From Luteimonas kalidii (GTDB lineage Bacteria > Pseudomonadota > Gammaproteobacteria > Xanthomonadales > Xanthomonadaceae): a DNA stretch of 64,000 nt. The notes under the pieces were generated by a model. The model was not told the DNA's origin and searched no databases. It worked only from the letters and a program-made list of their open reading frames with translations. This document shows, piece after piece, positions 9,094 to 18,300 of the stretch; within the stretch, counting starts at the first letter, position 1; every line of letters starts with the position of its first letter. The stretch lies in NCBI RefSeq assembly GCF_029887935.1, contig NZ_JARXRO010000015.1, forward strand, positions 168,096 through 232,095. The letters are read 5' to 3'. Made by a program: the position numbers and the translations under genes.

Positions 9094-10917
9094 CTATGCC
9101 GCCGTGATCGAGGTGCGCACGCAGTCGCGCCCGTTGGCCTTGGCCGCGTAGAGCGCCTTGTCGGCGGTGTCGAGCGCGTCGTCGATGTCGTCGGCCGCGT
9201 CGGGCGCGATGGTGTGCACGCCGATGCTCGCCGAGATCCGAAGGCAGGTGCCCTGCGATTCGCAGGCTTCGTCCACCAGCGAGCGCCGCAGTTCCTCCGC
9301 CACCGCGACCGCCGCCCGCAGGTCGTGGTTGGGCAGCACCACCACGAACTCCTCGCCGCCGAAGCGCGCCAGCAGCGCCTCGTGCGGACGCAGGGTGCGG
9401 CCGATGCGGCGTGCGGCCCAGCGCAGGCAGTCGTCGCCGACCAGGTGGCCGTGGCGGTCGTTGATCGACTTGAAATGGTCCAGGTCGACCATCAGCAGCG
9501 ACAGCGGCCTGCGCGCCTGGCGGCATTCGTCCAGCATGCGGTCGAAGCCTTCGTGGAAGAAGCTGCGGTTGTACAGGCCGGTGAGCGCGTCGCGGCGGCT
9601 CGAATCCCGAAGCTTCTCGTGCGTTTCCTTGAGCTGCGACAGCGCCTGCTGCAGCTCCTGCGTGCGGGCGGCGACATTGCGCTCGAGCTGGCGGTTGGCC
9701 TCGTCGGTGATGCGCTGGTTCTCGTTGCGCAGCTGCGCGTAGCGGTAGCCGAGCGCGATCGAGAGCAGCAGCATCTCCAGCGCCGAGCCGATCTGCACGC
9801 CGTATTCGGTGGCGAAGTTCTTCGGCAGGGCGCCGAAGGCGAGCAGGGTGAAGATCGCGGTGCCGAGCAGGAACATCGACCACGCCAGCAGCAGCAGGCG
9901 CGCGGGCGTGTAGCCGCGGCGCAGCACGTGGATGGTCACCAGCACGATCCACAGCACGCCCACCAGCACCGCGCGCGAGGCGATCGGCGTCGACAGCCGG
10001 TAGGGAAGCCAGATCGAGGCGACGCCGAACACCAGGAAGAAGCCGATCAGTGCGATCGTCCCCGCGTTCAGCCGCGGTGCCCGCTGCGGCAGCTCCAGGA
10101 AGGTGCGCGCGAACTGCAGCATGGCCACCAGCGCCAGGCAGATCGAGATCGGCACCATGTGGTCCGCCATCCACGGCGAGTCCGGCCACAGGTATTCGAA
10201 GCCCAGGCCGTTGAGCGTGAACAGCACCAGTCCGAACGCGGTGATGTGGCACAGGTACCAGAAGTAGCTGGCGTCGCGCAGCGACAGCCACAGCACCAGG
10301 TTGTAGAAGAACAGCGCCAGCAGGATGCCGTAGTACAGCCCGATCGCCAGCTGCGCATCGCGCGAGACTTCGGTGAACGCGGCCGGCGTGTACAGGTGCA
10401 GCGGCACCTGCATCGAGCTCTCGCTCTCCACCCGCACCAAAAGCTGCACCGGGACATCCGGCGGCAGGTCCACCAGCACGTTGGGGTGGCGGTAGCGCAC
10501 GCTGCGGACGCCGAACGGAACGTGGTCGCCGCCTACGTGGTGCACCACGCGACCGTCGGGGTAGCGCAGGAAAATCTCGAGCCGGTCGCTGAGCGGATAC
10601 TCCTGCACCAGGAGCCAGCGCTGTTCGCCGCGGTCGCGGTTGACGATGGTGGCGTGGAACCAGAATGCGCCGCTCTGGAACCCGAAGGCGTCCTTGCCGC
10701 CGGGCAGGGGCGCGAACGCGCCGGCGTCGACGCGGCGCCAGGCGTCCTCGGGTCGGTCGGACCCGGTCGCATCGTGGCGGTAGACCAGATGGGGCGAGAG
10801 AGCGGCATCGCGGGCGCCGGCCGGCAGGTCCAGCGCTGGCCCGGCTGCTGCGGCCGGAAGGGCCGACGCCAGCGCCAGCAGCAGCCACCCCATCAGGAAG
10901 CGCCACGTGCGCCTCAT
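9094..10917 (-). CDS. Membrane diguanylate cyclase with 7TMR-DISM sensor
   Basis: This 607-residue protein is predicted to make cyclic di-GMP from GTP at the inner membrane. It has a signal-like N-terminus (1-25), a periplasmic 7TMR-DISM extracellular beta domain (about 35-165), seven hydrophobic helices (about 190-390), a short coiled coil (about 395-440) and a C-terminal GGDEF domain. The active-site motif is GGEEF at residues 520-524 with an intact DxD-F region VDLDHFKSINDRHGH. The RxxD inhibitory site five residues before GGEEF is not present, so product inhibition at that site is unlikely. The periplasmic domain type often binds carbohydrate or other small ligands; the ligand here is unknown. 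The gene converges on the his operon and diverges from the metallophosphoesterase gene. Confidence 0.93.
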   Translation of the reverse strand: MRRTWRFLMGWLLLALASALPAAAAGPALDLPAGARDAALSPHLVYRHDATGSDRPEDAWRRVDAGAFAPLPGGKDAFGFQSGAFWFHATIVNRDRGEQRWLLVQEYPLSDRLEIFLRYPDGRVVHHVGGDHVPFGVRSVRYRHPNVLVDLPPDVPVQLLVRVESESSMQVPLHLYTPAAFTEVSRDAQLAIGLYYGILLALFFYNLVLWLSLRDASYFWYLCHITAFGLVLFTLNGLGFEYLWPDSPWMADHMVPISICLALVAMLQFARTFLELPQRAPRLNAGTIALIGFFLVFGVASIWLPYRLSTPIASRAVLVGVLWIVLVTIHVLRRGYTPARLLLLAWSMFLLGTAIFTLLAFGALPKNFATEYGVQIGSALEMLLLSIALGYRYAQLRNENQRITDEANRQLERNVAARTQELQQALSQLKETHEKLRDSSRRDALTGLYNRSFFHEGFDRMLDECRQARRPLSLLMVDLDHFKSINDRHGHLVGDDCLRWAARRIGRTLRPHEALLARFGGEEFVVVLPNHDLRAAVAVAEELRRSLVDEACESQGTCLRISASIGVHTIAPDAADDIDDALDTADKALYAAKANGRDCVRTSITAA

Positions 10918-11037
10918 CGATCGTCCCGGTCCGTCGCGGATTCCATCTGCGTGTGTCCGTCCGTCATCCCAGTTCGGCCATCAGGGGTAACGCCAATGAT
11001 GGCCATAATGGGACATCTTCGACCCGACGGGGGACTC

Positions 11038-12591
11038 GTGCGCCATCGCATCCGGTTCGCGGCGCTGGTGGCGCTGCTGGCGTCGGCGCCCGCAGGTGCC
11101 TGTGTCCAGGGCGAGGTATTCGTGGACGCCAGCGGCGACGGCGTGCGCCAGGCCTCCGAGGCCGGCCTGGCCGATGTGCTCGTGTCGAACGGACGCGAGA
11201 TCGTGTCCACGGATGCGGGCGGGCATTGGCGCGGACTGCCGTCCGGCACGTCGCCGGTGTTCGTGGTCAAGCCGGCGGGGTTCACGATCGCGCTTGCGGG
11301 CGACGGCCTGCCGGGCTTCTGGCGCGCGCCCGGCGCGGACGCATGCGACTTCGCGCTGCAGCCGCAGGCGGCTGCACGGGGGCCGCTGAAGGTCCTGGTG
11401 ACGAGCGATCCGCAGGCCGGCACGCCGCGCGAGGCCGGCTTCTACGCTACGGTCGTGGATCGCGCGCTCAGGTCCCATCGCGACGCGGCACTGGGGCTCA
11501 CGCTCGGCGATATCGCCAACGACGACCTGTCGCTGTATCCCCAGCTCAACCGCGCCACGACCTCCCTGGGCGTGCCGTGGCTGCACCTGCCCGGGAATCA
11601 CGACCTCGATCCCGGCGCACGCGACGACGCTGCCTCGCTGGCCACCTATCGCCGCGTGTTCGGCCCGGACACGTTCGCGTGGGAAGAGCCGCATGCGAGT
11701 TTCGTCATGCTCGACAATGTCGTTGCGCAGCCCGGTGGTCGGCCGGCCTACGTCGGCGGCCTGCGCGAGGACCAGTTCGAATTCCTCGCCGGCCTGCTGC
11801 CGACGCTCGACCCCGCGCGCCTGCTGGTGGTGGCCGCGCACATTCCGTGGTTCGACACTGCGGCCGAGGGCCGCCCACCGAGCCTGCGCATCCGCGACCG
11901 CGAGCGCCTGTTCGCGCTGCTGCAGGCGTTTCCGAACGTGCTGCTGCTGAGCGGGCACCGGCACGCCCAGCGCCAGGTCGACCACGGGTCCGAGAGCGGC
12001 TGGCACGGCACGTCGCCGCTGCGCGAGTTCAACGTCGGGGCGATGAGCGGGGCGTACTGGTCCGGGATCGACGACGCCGACGGCATCCCGGTCTCGACCA
12101 TGGCCGACGGCACGCCGCGCGGCTTCGCCACCCTGCACGTCGCCCACGACGGCAGCCATCGCCTGGCCTGGCATCCGACCGCGCGACTGCCGGACGATCC
12201 GTCCCGCACCGATGCGATGGCGCTGCACGCACCACAGCTGCTGCGTCGCGGCGCCTATCCGGCCTGGGGCGTGTACGCGAACGTGTTCCTGGGCCATGAC
12301 GGCACGCGGGTGGAGTACCGCGTCGACGGCGGCGAGTGGCAGGCGATGGAGCGGGTGGAGCGTGCCGATCCGCGGCTGGCCGCGGAGAACGCGCGCGACG
12401 ACGCGGCGCGGACGCTGCGTGGCTTCGATCGCTCGCCCGAAGCCGACGTGTCGCCGCACCTGTGGCGCGGGCCGCTGCCCACCCGGCTCGACGCCGGCCG
12501 CCATCGCATCGAGGTGCGCAGCATCGACGACGCGGGACGCGAGTCGCGGGCGACGACGCATTACCGGCTGGAGGACGCGGCGGTCCGCTGA
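11038..12591 (+). CDS. Exported calcineurin-like metallophosphoesterase
   Basis: A 517-residue secreted phosphoesterase. The GTG at 11038 is chosen because GGGGGAC stands just upstream and because the next residues form a signal peptide ending in APAGA. Order of domains: an N-terminal SdrD/B-like beta domain (about 22-110) with GEVFVDASGDGVRQ, the two-metal catalytic core (about 115-360), and a C-terminal beta domain. Core motifs are the DPQ motif, TLGDI, PGNHD and the late LSGHRHAQ. This N-core-C arrangement is that of the MetallophosN/MetallophosC family. The substrate is unknown; a periplasmic phosphodiester or lipid-linked phosphate is plausible. ATG codons at 10996-11008 in the same frame would only add residues before the signal peptide. 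Confidence 0.9.
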   Translation: MRHRIRFAALVALLASAPAGACVQGEVFVDASGDGVRQASEAGLADVLVSNGREIVSTDAGGHWRGLPSGTSPVFVVKPAGFTIALAGDGLPGFWRAPGADACDFALQPQAAARGPLKVLVTSDPQAGTPREAGFYATVVDRALRSHRDAALGLTLGDIANDDLSLYPQLNRATTSLGVPWLHLPGNHDLDPGARDDAASLATYRRVFGPDTFAWEEPHASFVMLDNVVAQPGGRPAYVGGLREDQFEFLAGLLPTLDPARLLVVAAHIPWFDTAAEGRPPSLRIRDRERLFALLQAFPNVLLLSGHRHAQRQVDHGSESGWHGTSPLREFNVGAMSGAYWSGIDDADGIPVSTMADGTPRGFATLHVAHDGSHRLAWHPTARLPDDPSRTDAMALHAPQLLRRGAYPAWGVYANVFLGHDGTRVEYRVDGGEWQAMERVERADPRLAAENARDDAARTLRGFDRSPEADVSPHLWRGPLPTRLDAGRHRIEVRSIDDAGRESRATTHYRLEDAAVR

Positions 12592-12702
12592 CCGGCTTTG
12601 CACAACTTGCTGGAACGCCGCTGCCGGGATATCGTGACCTGGTTCCGGATTTCGCATCCGGACGCGAGCGCCGCCATGCCGGCGGTTGCCACAGGGGACA
12701 AC

Positions 12703-13587
12703 ATGACGAAGTGCTTCGCCGACGGGCTTCCCGCCGGGCAGTTGGACCGTGCGCCATTCCAGTTCAGGCACGCCCTGCTGGATCATCCCGCGCTCACCAT
12801 CGAGGGCCTGGCGGAAGTCCTGCCGGAGCTGCCGCCGGAGCGGGTCAGGTATTCCAAGGGGCTGGCCGACCTGCGCATCAACTTCGACCACGCGCACGTC
12901 GAGCACCGCAACGGCATGGGCCTGGCGGACACCATCGAGACGATCCGCGGCGGCAATTCCTACATCGCGGTGAGCGATCCCCAGACGCATCCCGCATTCC
13001 GTGGCCTGTACGGGGATCTGTGCCGCGAGATGACGGCGCTGCTGCGCGAGGGCGGGCAGTCGCAGGCGATCCACGAGCCGCGCATCTGGCTGTTCATCGC
13101 CTCGCCCAACGCGATCACCCCGTTCCACTTCGACCGCTACTCGAACGTGCTGATGCAGATCCGCGGCAGCAAGCAAGTGGCGGTGTTCCCGAACTTCCGG
13201 CCGGACATCGTGCCGGTCGACGTCTGCGAGGCCTACATGGACCGGCAGCCGATCGACGCGCTCTGGCGCGACGAGCTCGACCAGCACGCGATCAAGTTCG
13301 ATTTCCGCCCCGGCGACGCGCTGCACATCCCGTACACCAGCGGCCACTACGTGAAGAACGGGGCCGAGGATGTGTCCATCTCGCTGTCGTTCTTCTTCCA
13401 GACCGACGAGACCCTGCGCTGGACCCGTGCGATGCAGTTCAACCACCGCATGCGCCGCTGGTCGAAGGCCGTGGGCCTCAGGCAGACGCCCGTGGGGCAC
13501 TCGCACTGGCTGGACGCGACCAAGTCGCACGCGCTGCCGTGCGCGGAGGCCGTGAGCCGCGTGGCGCGGAGGCTGCGTCGCGCGTAG
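12703..13587 (+). CDS. Cupin-like (JmjC-type) domain protein
   Basis: A 294-residue protein of the cupin-8/JmjC superfamily, which contains Fe(II)/2-oxoglutarate hydroxylases. The likely metal ligands are the His and Asp of PFHFDRYSN and the distal His of IPYTSGHYVKN. GSKQVAVFPNF follows the first motif, as expected for 2-oxoglutarate binding. ATG 12703 is preferred: ACAGGGGA lies just upstream, and the longer frame starting at 12598 adds a poorly conserved leader. Xanthomonads often keep such genes next to TonB receptors or tryptophan halogenases, but none is present here. The substrate is unknown; it could hydroxylate a protein side chain or a small molecule. Confidence 0.85.
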   Translation: MTKCFADGLPAGQLDRAPFQFRHALLDHPALTIEGLAEVLPELPPERVRYSKGLADLRINFDHAHVEHRNGMGLADTIETIRGGNSYIAVSDPQTHPAFRGLYGDLCREMTALLREGGQSQAIHEPRIWLFIASPNAITPFHFDRYSNVLMQIRGSKQVAVFPNFRPDIVPVDVCEAYMDRQPIDALWRDELDQHAIKFDFRPGDALHIPYTSGHYVKNGAEDVSISLSFFFQTDETLRWTRAMQFNHRMRRWSKAVGLRQTPVGHSHWLDATKSHALPCAEAVSRVARRLRRA

Positions 13588-13671
13588 CCGGCAGCGGGAG
13601 GAGGAGCTGCCGCACGCGCGAGCCCCTCGCGGGGATATACGGGCTTCGCCCGTGCTGGTATCGGCGCCGCC

Positions 13672-14601
13672 CTACAGCGGATGCGGGTAGGGCAGCAGCG
13701 GCCCGCGCACCAGCGCTGCTTCCCAGGCGTCCAGCCGGGCACGGATCCGTTCGCCCACGTTGATTTGCGGAAACGACGCCTCGTGTCCTTCCATTACCTC
13801 GCGCCGGGCCACCTGGCGTCGGGCGTAGCCGAAGGCGTCGACCAGGCCGCCATCGCGGTTGAGGCCCTCCACCAGCAGCGCGCGGCCGAAGTACGTCGCA
13901 CTGGCGGTGTCGCCGCAGCCGAACGAGGGGCGGTCGTGGCGCGCGGCAGTGATGATCAGCGTGTCGGGCGCGGCCAGTTCCGGGATGAAGCCGCCGGAGA
14001 AGCACGCCGAGACGATCAGCAGGCGGTGGCGGATGCCGGCGGCGTCGAGCGCGTCGCGCAGCTGCACCGGCGAGAGCGTGGTATCGAAACGGTCGGGCTG
14101 GCTCACGGTCAGCGCGTGGTCGCGCCCGCCATGGCTGGTGAGGAACAGCAGCAGCAGGTCCTCGTCCGGATCCATGCGCGCGGCGATGCCGTCGAGCGCA
14201 TGCTGCAGATTGCCGAGGGTGGCCAGCGGACGCGGCGTGCGATCCAGGCTGTCGGGATGGTTGACCAGCGCCAGCGTGCGCCCGGCGGCGCCATAGCGCG
14301 CGGTGGCGAGCGTCTCGAAATAGGCGGCCTCGTTGCGGAACACGTCCTCGTGGCCGTCGCCCGCGAACGCGAGTGCGAACAGATCGAGCTGGCCCGGGCG
14401 CTGCGCAGGCATCCGTGCCAGGCGCGCGTCGATCAGGGCGCGGTCGCGCGCGGCATCGGCATGGTCCGGCGCGAGGTCGTCGGCGGATGCCGGCGACGTG
14501 CGCAGCAGGCACAGGACGGCCAGCAGCAGGACGGCGGCCACGCGCGCCGCGCCGCCGCACCGGGCGGCGGGACGGGACGCCGCGGCGGGCAGGGCACTCA
14601 C
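13672..14601 (-). CDS. Exported C13 (legumain-like) cysteine peptidase
   Basis: A 309-residue predicted exported peptidase of clan CD. The GTG start at 14601 overlaps the mtnC stop as GTGA, and the first 40 residues form a signal peptide ending near SPASA. The catalytic dyad is visible as His157 in LTSHGGRDH and Cys200 in VSACFSGGF, with the hydrophobic strands LLLLFL and HRLLIV before each, as in caspases and legumains. The C-terminal tail has no membrane anchor. It is translationally coupled to the methionine-salvage gene mtnC, which is not an obvious functional partner. Bacterial C13 peptidases are little studied; asparaginyl specificity is only assumed from eukaryotic members. Confidence 0.88.
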   Translation of the reverse strand: MSALPAAASRPAARCGGAARVAAVLLLAVLCLLRTSPASADDLAPDHADAARDRALIDARLARMPAQRPGQLDLFALAFAGDGHEDVFRNEAAYFETLATARYGAAGRTLALVNHPDSLDRTPRPLATLGNLQHALDGIAARMDPDEDLLLLFLTSHGGRDHALTVSQPDRFDTTLSPVQLRDALDAAGIRHRLLIVSACFSGGFIPELAAPDTLIITAARHDRPSFGCGDTASATYFGRALLVEGLNRDGGLVDAFGYARRQVARREVMEGHEASFPQINVGERIRARLDAWEAALVRGPLLPYPHPL

Positions 14602-15299
14602 GCCGCCAGGGCGACGCCGTCGAAGCCGGTGGCGCGGGGATGCCCGCCGGCGGATGCGCCGGTGCGCGGCTGCGGATAATCCTCGGGCCGGTCGATCAGC
14701 GTGGTGCGCAGCCCGGCCTCGCGGGCGGCGTCGAGTTCGGCCACCACGTCCGAGAGGAACAGGATGTCGTGCGGGGGTGCGCCCAGCTCGCGCGCGATGG
14801 TCGTGTAGCTCGCGGCTTCGCGCTTGCCGCCGACGGCGGTGTCGAACCAGCCCGAAAACAGTCCGGTCAGGTCGCCGGCACCGGTGTGGGAGAACAGCAG
14901 CTTCTGCGCCGGCACCGAGCCGGACGAATAGACGGCGAGCACGTGGCCGTCGGCGTGCCAGCGCCGCAGGGCGGGTTCCACGTCCGGATACAGCGGCGCG
15001 GTGAAGTCGGCATTCGCGTAGCCGGCCGACCACACCATGCCCTGCAGCGCCTTGAGCGCGGTGTGCTTGCGGTCCTCGTCGATCCAGCCCTGCAGTGTTT
15101 CCACGATCATCGGATCCTGGCACAGGCCGCCGCTCTCCAGCGCCACCTGGTCCAGCCACCGGCGCACGTCCGGCTCGTGGCCGTGTTCACGCACGAAGCG
15201 CGGCAGTTCGCGCCGGGCATACGGAAACAGCACGTCCTTGACGAAGGAGATGCTGCTGGTGGTGCCCTCGATGTCGGTGAGGATCAGCGGACTGGCCAT
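14598..15299 (-). CDS. mtnC: Enolase-phosphatase E1
   Basis: MtnC enolises and then dephosphorylates 2,3-diketo-5-methylthiopentyl-1-phosphate to the acireductone in the methionine salvage pathway. The 233-residue HAD-family protein has the motif [14 protein letters not shown] with the nucleophile Asp and the characteristic Glu-Gly-Thr-Thr, the VYSSGS motif and the late [13 protein letters not shown] acid pair. Length is normal. It lies 40 bases downstream of mtnD on the same strand and overlaps the C13 peptidase gene by four bases. Together with mtnB and mtnD it forms the lower part of the pathway. Confidence 0.95.
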   Translation of the reverse strand: MASPLILTDIEGTTSSISFVKDVLFPYARRELPRFVREHGHEPDVRRWLDQVALESGGLCQDPMIVETLQGWIDEDRKHTALKALQGMVWSAGYANADFTAPLYPDVEPALRRWHADGHVLAVYSSGSVPAQKLLFSHTGAGDLTGLFSGWFDTAVGGKREAASYTTIARELGAPPHDILFLSDVVAELDAAREAGLRTTLIDRPEDYPQPRTGASAGGHPRATGFDGVALAA

Positions 15300-15339
15300 C
15301 GGGATGTGCGTGCCTGCTCGGGGACCGCGCTCGCCGCGC

Positions 15340-15897
15340 TCAGCGCCCGGAGGGCACGTCGTAGCGCGGGAACCGCTGCGCGATGTCGGTGCCGGTGAAG
15401 TGGCCGATCCAGCCGTCGGGCTGCTCGAAGAAGCGGATCGCCACGAAGCGAGGCTCCGGTCCCATGTCGAACCAGTGCGTGGTGCCGTCGGGCACCGCGA
15501 TCAGGTCGTCCTTCACGCATTCGATCTCGTAGACCTTCCCGCCCACGTGCAGGGTGAACAGGCCCGAGCCGTCGACGAAGAACCGCACTTCGTCCTCGTT
15601 GTGGTAGTGCTCGTCGAGGAACTTCCCGCGCAGCTCGTCCTTCTTCGGGTTGTCGGGGGCGATGCTGATCACGTCGACGGTGGTGAACCCGCGCTCAGCC
15701 GAGATCCGGTCGATGTCGGCCCGGTAGGCGGCCATGACCTGCTCGGGCGTGGCGCCCGCGGCCACCGGCTGGCTGGCCTGCCAGCGCTCGAAATGCACGC
15801 CGATCTTCGCCAGCTCGCGCGCGATCTCGTCGCCGTCGTGGCTGGTGAACTCGGGGGTGTCGGGGGCCTGGTCGGAGAAGATGCGCAGTCGGCTCAT
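15340..15897 (-). CDS. mtnD: Acireductone dioxygenase
   Basis: MtnD oxidises the acireductone to 4-methylthio-2-oxobutanoate (iron form) or to an off-pathway product (nickel form). The 185-residue cupin has the metal-binding set in [17 protein letters not shown] (two His and a Glu) and the distal His in GTTHWFDMG. The start is the ATG of [10 protein letters not shown], the family's usual beginning; the longer open frame upstream runs into the mtnB spacer. About 110 bases separate it from mtnB. Which metal is used cannot be told from sequence. Confidence 0.95.
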   Translation of the reverse strand: MSRLRIFSDQAPDTPEFTSHDGDEIARELAKIGVHFERWQASQPVAAGATPEQVMAAYRADIDRISAERGFTTVDVISIAPDNPKKDELRGKFLDEHYHNEDEVRFFVDGSGLFTLHVGGKVYEIECVKDDLIAVPDGTTHWFDMGPEPRFVAIRFFEQPDGWIGHFTGTDIAQRFPRYDVPSGR

Positions 15898-16007
15898 GGC
15901 GGGCGGCTCAACAGGGCGTCGGGAGAGGAAAGAGGCTAACAGCTGGGCCGGGAACCGGGGGTGACGCGGCTGCAACGCGGGCGTTCCCCGGCTGCAACGC
16001 GACACGA

Positions 16008-16646
16008 TCAGCGGGCGACCGCGAGCCGGCGGATCTCGAGCTCGCAGCCGAGCAGGAAATCGAACGCCTCCAGGTGCCGGCGCGCCTCGGCCATGTCGCG
16101 GCCCCAGGCGTACAGCCCGTGGCCGTCGATCAGGTAGCCCCACATCGGCCCGCGGTCGAGCAGGGCGTCGACCTGGGCGGCCAGGGTCGGCATGTGCTGG
16201 CTGTTGGGCAGCACCGGCACGTCGATGGCGGTCTCGTGGGTCTCGTTGCCGCGGAAGGCCTTGAGCAGCTCGTAGCCTTCCAGCCGCACGTGGCCGGCGC
16301 CGGCGAACAGGCGCGAGGCCACGGTCTGGTGCTGCGAATGGGTGTGCAGGATGCAGCCGACCTCGTCGAAGCGGCGGTACAGCTGGGTGTGGAGCAGGGT
16401 CTCGGCCGAGGGGCGGTGGTCACTGCCGACCGCATGGCCGTCGAAGTCGACCACCATGATGTCGTCCTCGACCAGCCGGCCCTTGTCGCGGCCCGAGACG
16501 GTGATCGCGGCGTGGTCCGCATCGAGCCGGGCGGAAAAGTTGCTGCTGGTCGCGGGGGTCCAGCCGAGCTGCGACAGCTCGCGCACGTTGGCGATGAGTC
16601 CGGCGGCGCGCTCGCGCAGGCGGGCGGGGTCGTAGGGCAGGTCCAT
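16008..16646 (-). CDS. mtnB: Methylthioribulose-1-phosphate dehydratase
   Basis: MtnB dehydrates 5-methylthioribulose-1-phosphate in methionine salvage. The 212-residue class II aldolase/adducin-fold protein has the zinc-binding HTHSQHQTV and the later [14 protein letters not shown]. It is the first gene of the mtnB-mtnD-mtnC set on the minus strand. No mtnA or mtnK/mtnP gene lies in the window, so upper steps are encoded elsewhere or are bypassed. The related fuculose-phosphate aldolases share the fold, but the neighbours settle the assignment. Confidence 0.95.
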   Translation of the reverse strand: MDLPYDPARLRERAAGLIANVRELSQLGWTPATSSNFSARLDADHAAITVSGRDKGRLVEDDIMVVDFDGHAVGSDHRPSAETLLHTQLYRRFDEVGCILHTHSQHQTVASRLFAGAGHVRLEGYELLKAFRGNETHETAIDVPVLPNSQHMPTLAAQVDALLDRGPMWGYLIDGHGLYAWGRDMAEARRHLEAFDFLLGCELEIRRLAVAR

Positions 16647-16703
16647 GGGCCCGATTCTAGTCCAGCGCTCGCCCGCGGTCGCCCCAGGACACGGTGAACT
16701 GCG

Positions 16704-18239
16704 TCAGCGTGCGGAGCGGCCGGCGCCGTCGCCCGCATCCGCCGGGGCGATCTCCGGCTGCGGCTGCGCATCTGCCGGCGCCGGCGCCGCGCCGGTCTCG
16801 AGCGGCAGCACCCGCACCCCCAGCCAGGCCAGCACGAAGGCCAGGCCGAAGTTCACCAGGTTGAAGAAGGCGTACGGCAGGTAATCCAGCGTCGCCACGC
16901 CCAGGGTCGCGGCCATGAACGCGGCGCAGGTGTTCCACGGCACCAGCGGCGAGGTGATGGTGCCGCCATCCTCCAAGGCACGCGACAGGTTCAGCGGAGA
17001 CAGGCCCCGGCGCGCGTACTCGGTCTGGTACAGCTTGCCGGGCAGGACCAGCGACATGTACTGGTCGGCGGTGATCACGTTGGTGCCGAATGCGGTCACC
17101 AGGGTCGAGACGATTAGCGCACGCGCCGAATGCGCCATCGCCAGCACGCTGCGGATCATCCGCTCCAGCAGCCCGGTGCGCTCCATGACCGCACCGAAGC
17201 ACATCGCGCAGATCACCAGCCAGACCGTGTTGAGCATGTTCGACATGCCGCCGCCGCCCAGCAGCTCGTCGACCACCGCGTTGCCGGTCTCGATCGAGTA
17301 GCCGTTGAACAGCGCGGTCCAGGCACCCGCGAGCAGCGCCATCGGCCGGCTGAGTTCGGCGTTGCCCGCCAGTGCCACCACCGCATCGGGCTGGAACACC
17401 ACCGCGAACACCACGCCCACCAGGGCTCCGATCAGGATCGTCGGGTAGGCCGGGAACCTGGCGAAGGCCAGCCCGAACACCAGCAGCATCGGCAGCAGCA
17501 GGTACCAGCCCAGGTCGAAGCGCGCGGCCAGGATCGCCGGCAGGTCCACTTTCGTGGCCAGTTCGCCGTCCGCCGCGCCGGACACGAACCCGAGCACCGT
17601 GAACATCGCCAGCGCGATCGCCAGCGACGGTATCGTGGTCCAGAGCAGGTTGCGGATGTGGCTGAACAGCTCGGCCCCGCTCACGGCCGGCGCGAGGTTG
17701 GTGGTGTCCGACAGCGGCGAGAGCTTGTCGCCGAAGTAGGCGCCCGAGACCACCGCGCCTGCGGTGGCGGCCACCGACATGTCCATGCCCTGGGCGATGC
17801 CGATCAGGGCCACGCCGACCGTGCCCGCGGTGGTCCAGGAACTGCCGATCGCCAGCGAGGTGATCGCGCAGATCACGCACACCGCCGGGTAGAAGTAGCT
17901 GGGGTTCAGCAGTTCCAGGCCGTAGACGATCAGCGTCGGCACCGTGCCGCTCAGCAGCCAGCTGCCGATCAGTGCGCCGACCGCGAGCAGGATCAGGATC
18001 GCGCCCACCGACACCGACACCCCGTGCGCCATCGCCTCCTGGATGTCCGCCCAGCTCAGCCCGTTGCGGATGCCGATGATCGCCGCCACGCCCGCGGCGA
18101 GCAGCAGTGCGATCTGGCTGGCGCCGTACACCGCGTCATCGGCGAACAGGGCGATGCCGAGCACCAGCAGCGCGATCAGCAGCAGCAGCGGGATCAGGGC
18201 CTGCAGCAGGCTCGGCTCTCGCGGGACGGATGGGCGCAT
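16704..18239 (-). CDS. nhaC: NhaC-family Na+/H+ antiporter
   Basis: A 511-residue inner-membrane protein of the NhaC/ArsB-NhaD-like ion transporter superfamily, which exchanges sodium for protons and keeps internal pH and sodium low. At least eleven hydrophobic helices are visible. Family stretches include GSSWTTAGTVGVALIGIAQGM, SGAYFGDKLSPLSDTTNLAPA, and GTNVITADQYMSLVLPG. The last 25 residues are a Pro/Ala-rich soluble tail. It lies on the same strand as the upstream amino acid permease with about 60 bases between them. Some NhaC proteins swap malate/lactate or amino acids, so substrate is not certain. Confidence 0.9.
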   Translation of the reverse strand: MRPSVPREPSLLQALIPLLLLIALLVLGIALFADDAVYGASQIALLLAAGVAAIIGIRNGLSWADIQEAMAHGVSVSVGAILILLAVGALIGSWLLSGTVPTLIVYGLELLNPSYFYPAVCVICAITSLAIGSSWTTAGTVGVALIGIAQGMDMSVAATAGAVVSGAYFGDKLSPLSDTTNLAPAVSGAELFSHIRNLLWTTIPSLAIALAMFTVLGFVSGAADGELATKVDLPAILAARFDLGWYLLLPMLLVFGLAFARFPAYPTILIGALVGVVFAVVFQPDAVVALAGNAELSRPMALLAGAWTALFNGYSIETGNAVVDELLGGGGMSNMLNTVWLVICAMCFGAVMERTGLLERMIRSVLAMAHSARALIVSTLVTAFGTNVITADQYMSLVLPGKLYQTEYARRGLSPLNLSRALEDGGTITSPLVPWNTCAAFMAATLGVATLDYLPYAFFNLVNFGLAFVLAWLGVRVLPLETGAAPAPADAQPQPEIAPADAGDGAGRSAR

Positions 18240-18273
18240 CGTTCGCTCGGCGGGAAGGCGGGGCGGGGACGGC

Positions 18274-18294
18274 GGGCCCGCTCGACGCGGGCCC
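18274..18294 (-). terminator. Hairpin between permease and nhaC
   Basis: GGGCCCGC and GCGGGCCC form a perfect 8-base-pair stem around a 5-base loop in the gap between the permease stop and the nhaC start. There is no U-tract on either strand, so it may be an attenuating or Rho-type stop, or chance in a G+C-rich gap. Confidence 0.35.
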
Positions 18295-18300
18295 CCGGGG

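Noticed and set aside
8620..11037. Long plus-strand frame running into the metallophosphoesterase gene
   Set aside because: Only the part from 11038 has a signal peptide and conserved motifs; the earlier part is antisense to the diguanylate cyclase.
12598..12702. Upstream extension of the cupin-like gene
   Set aside because: No ribosome binding site or conserved residues; ATG 12703 has both.
13672..15159. A 495-codon version of the C13 peptidase gene
   Set aside because: The first 186 codons overlap mtnC in another frame; the signal peptide starts at GTG 14601.
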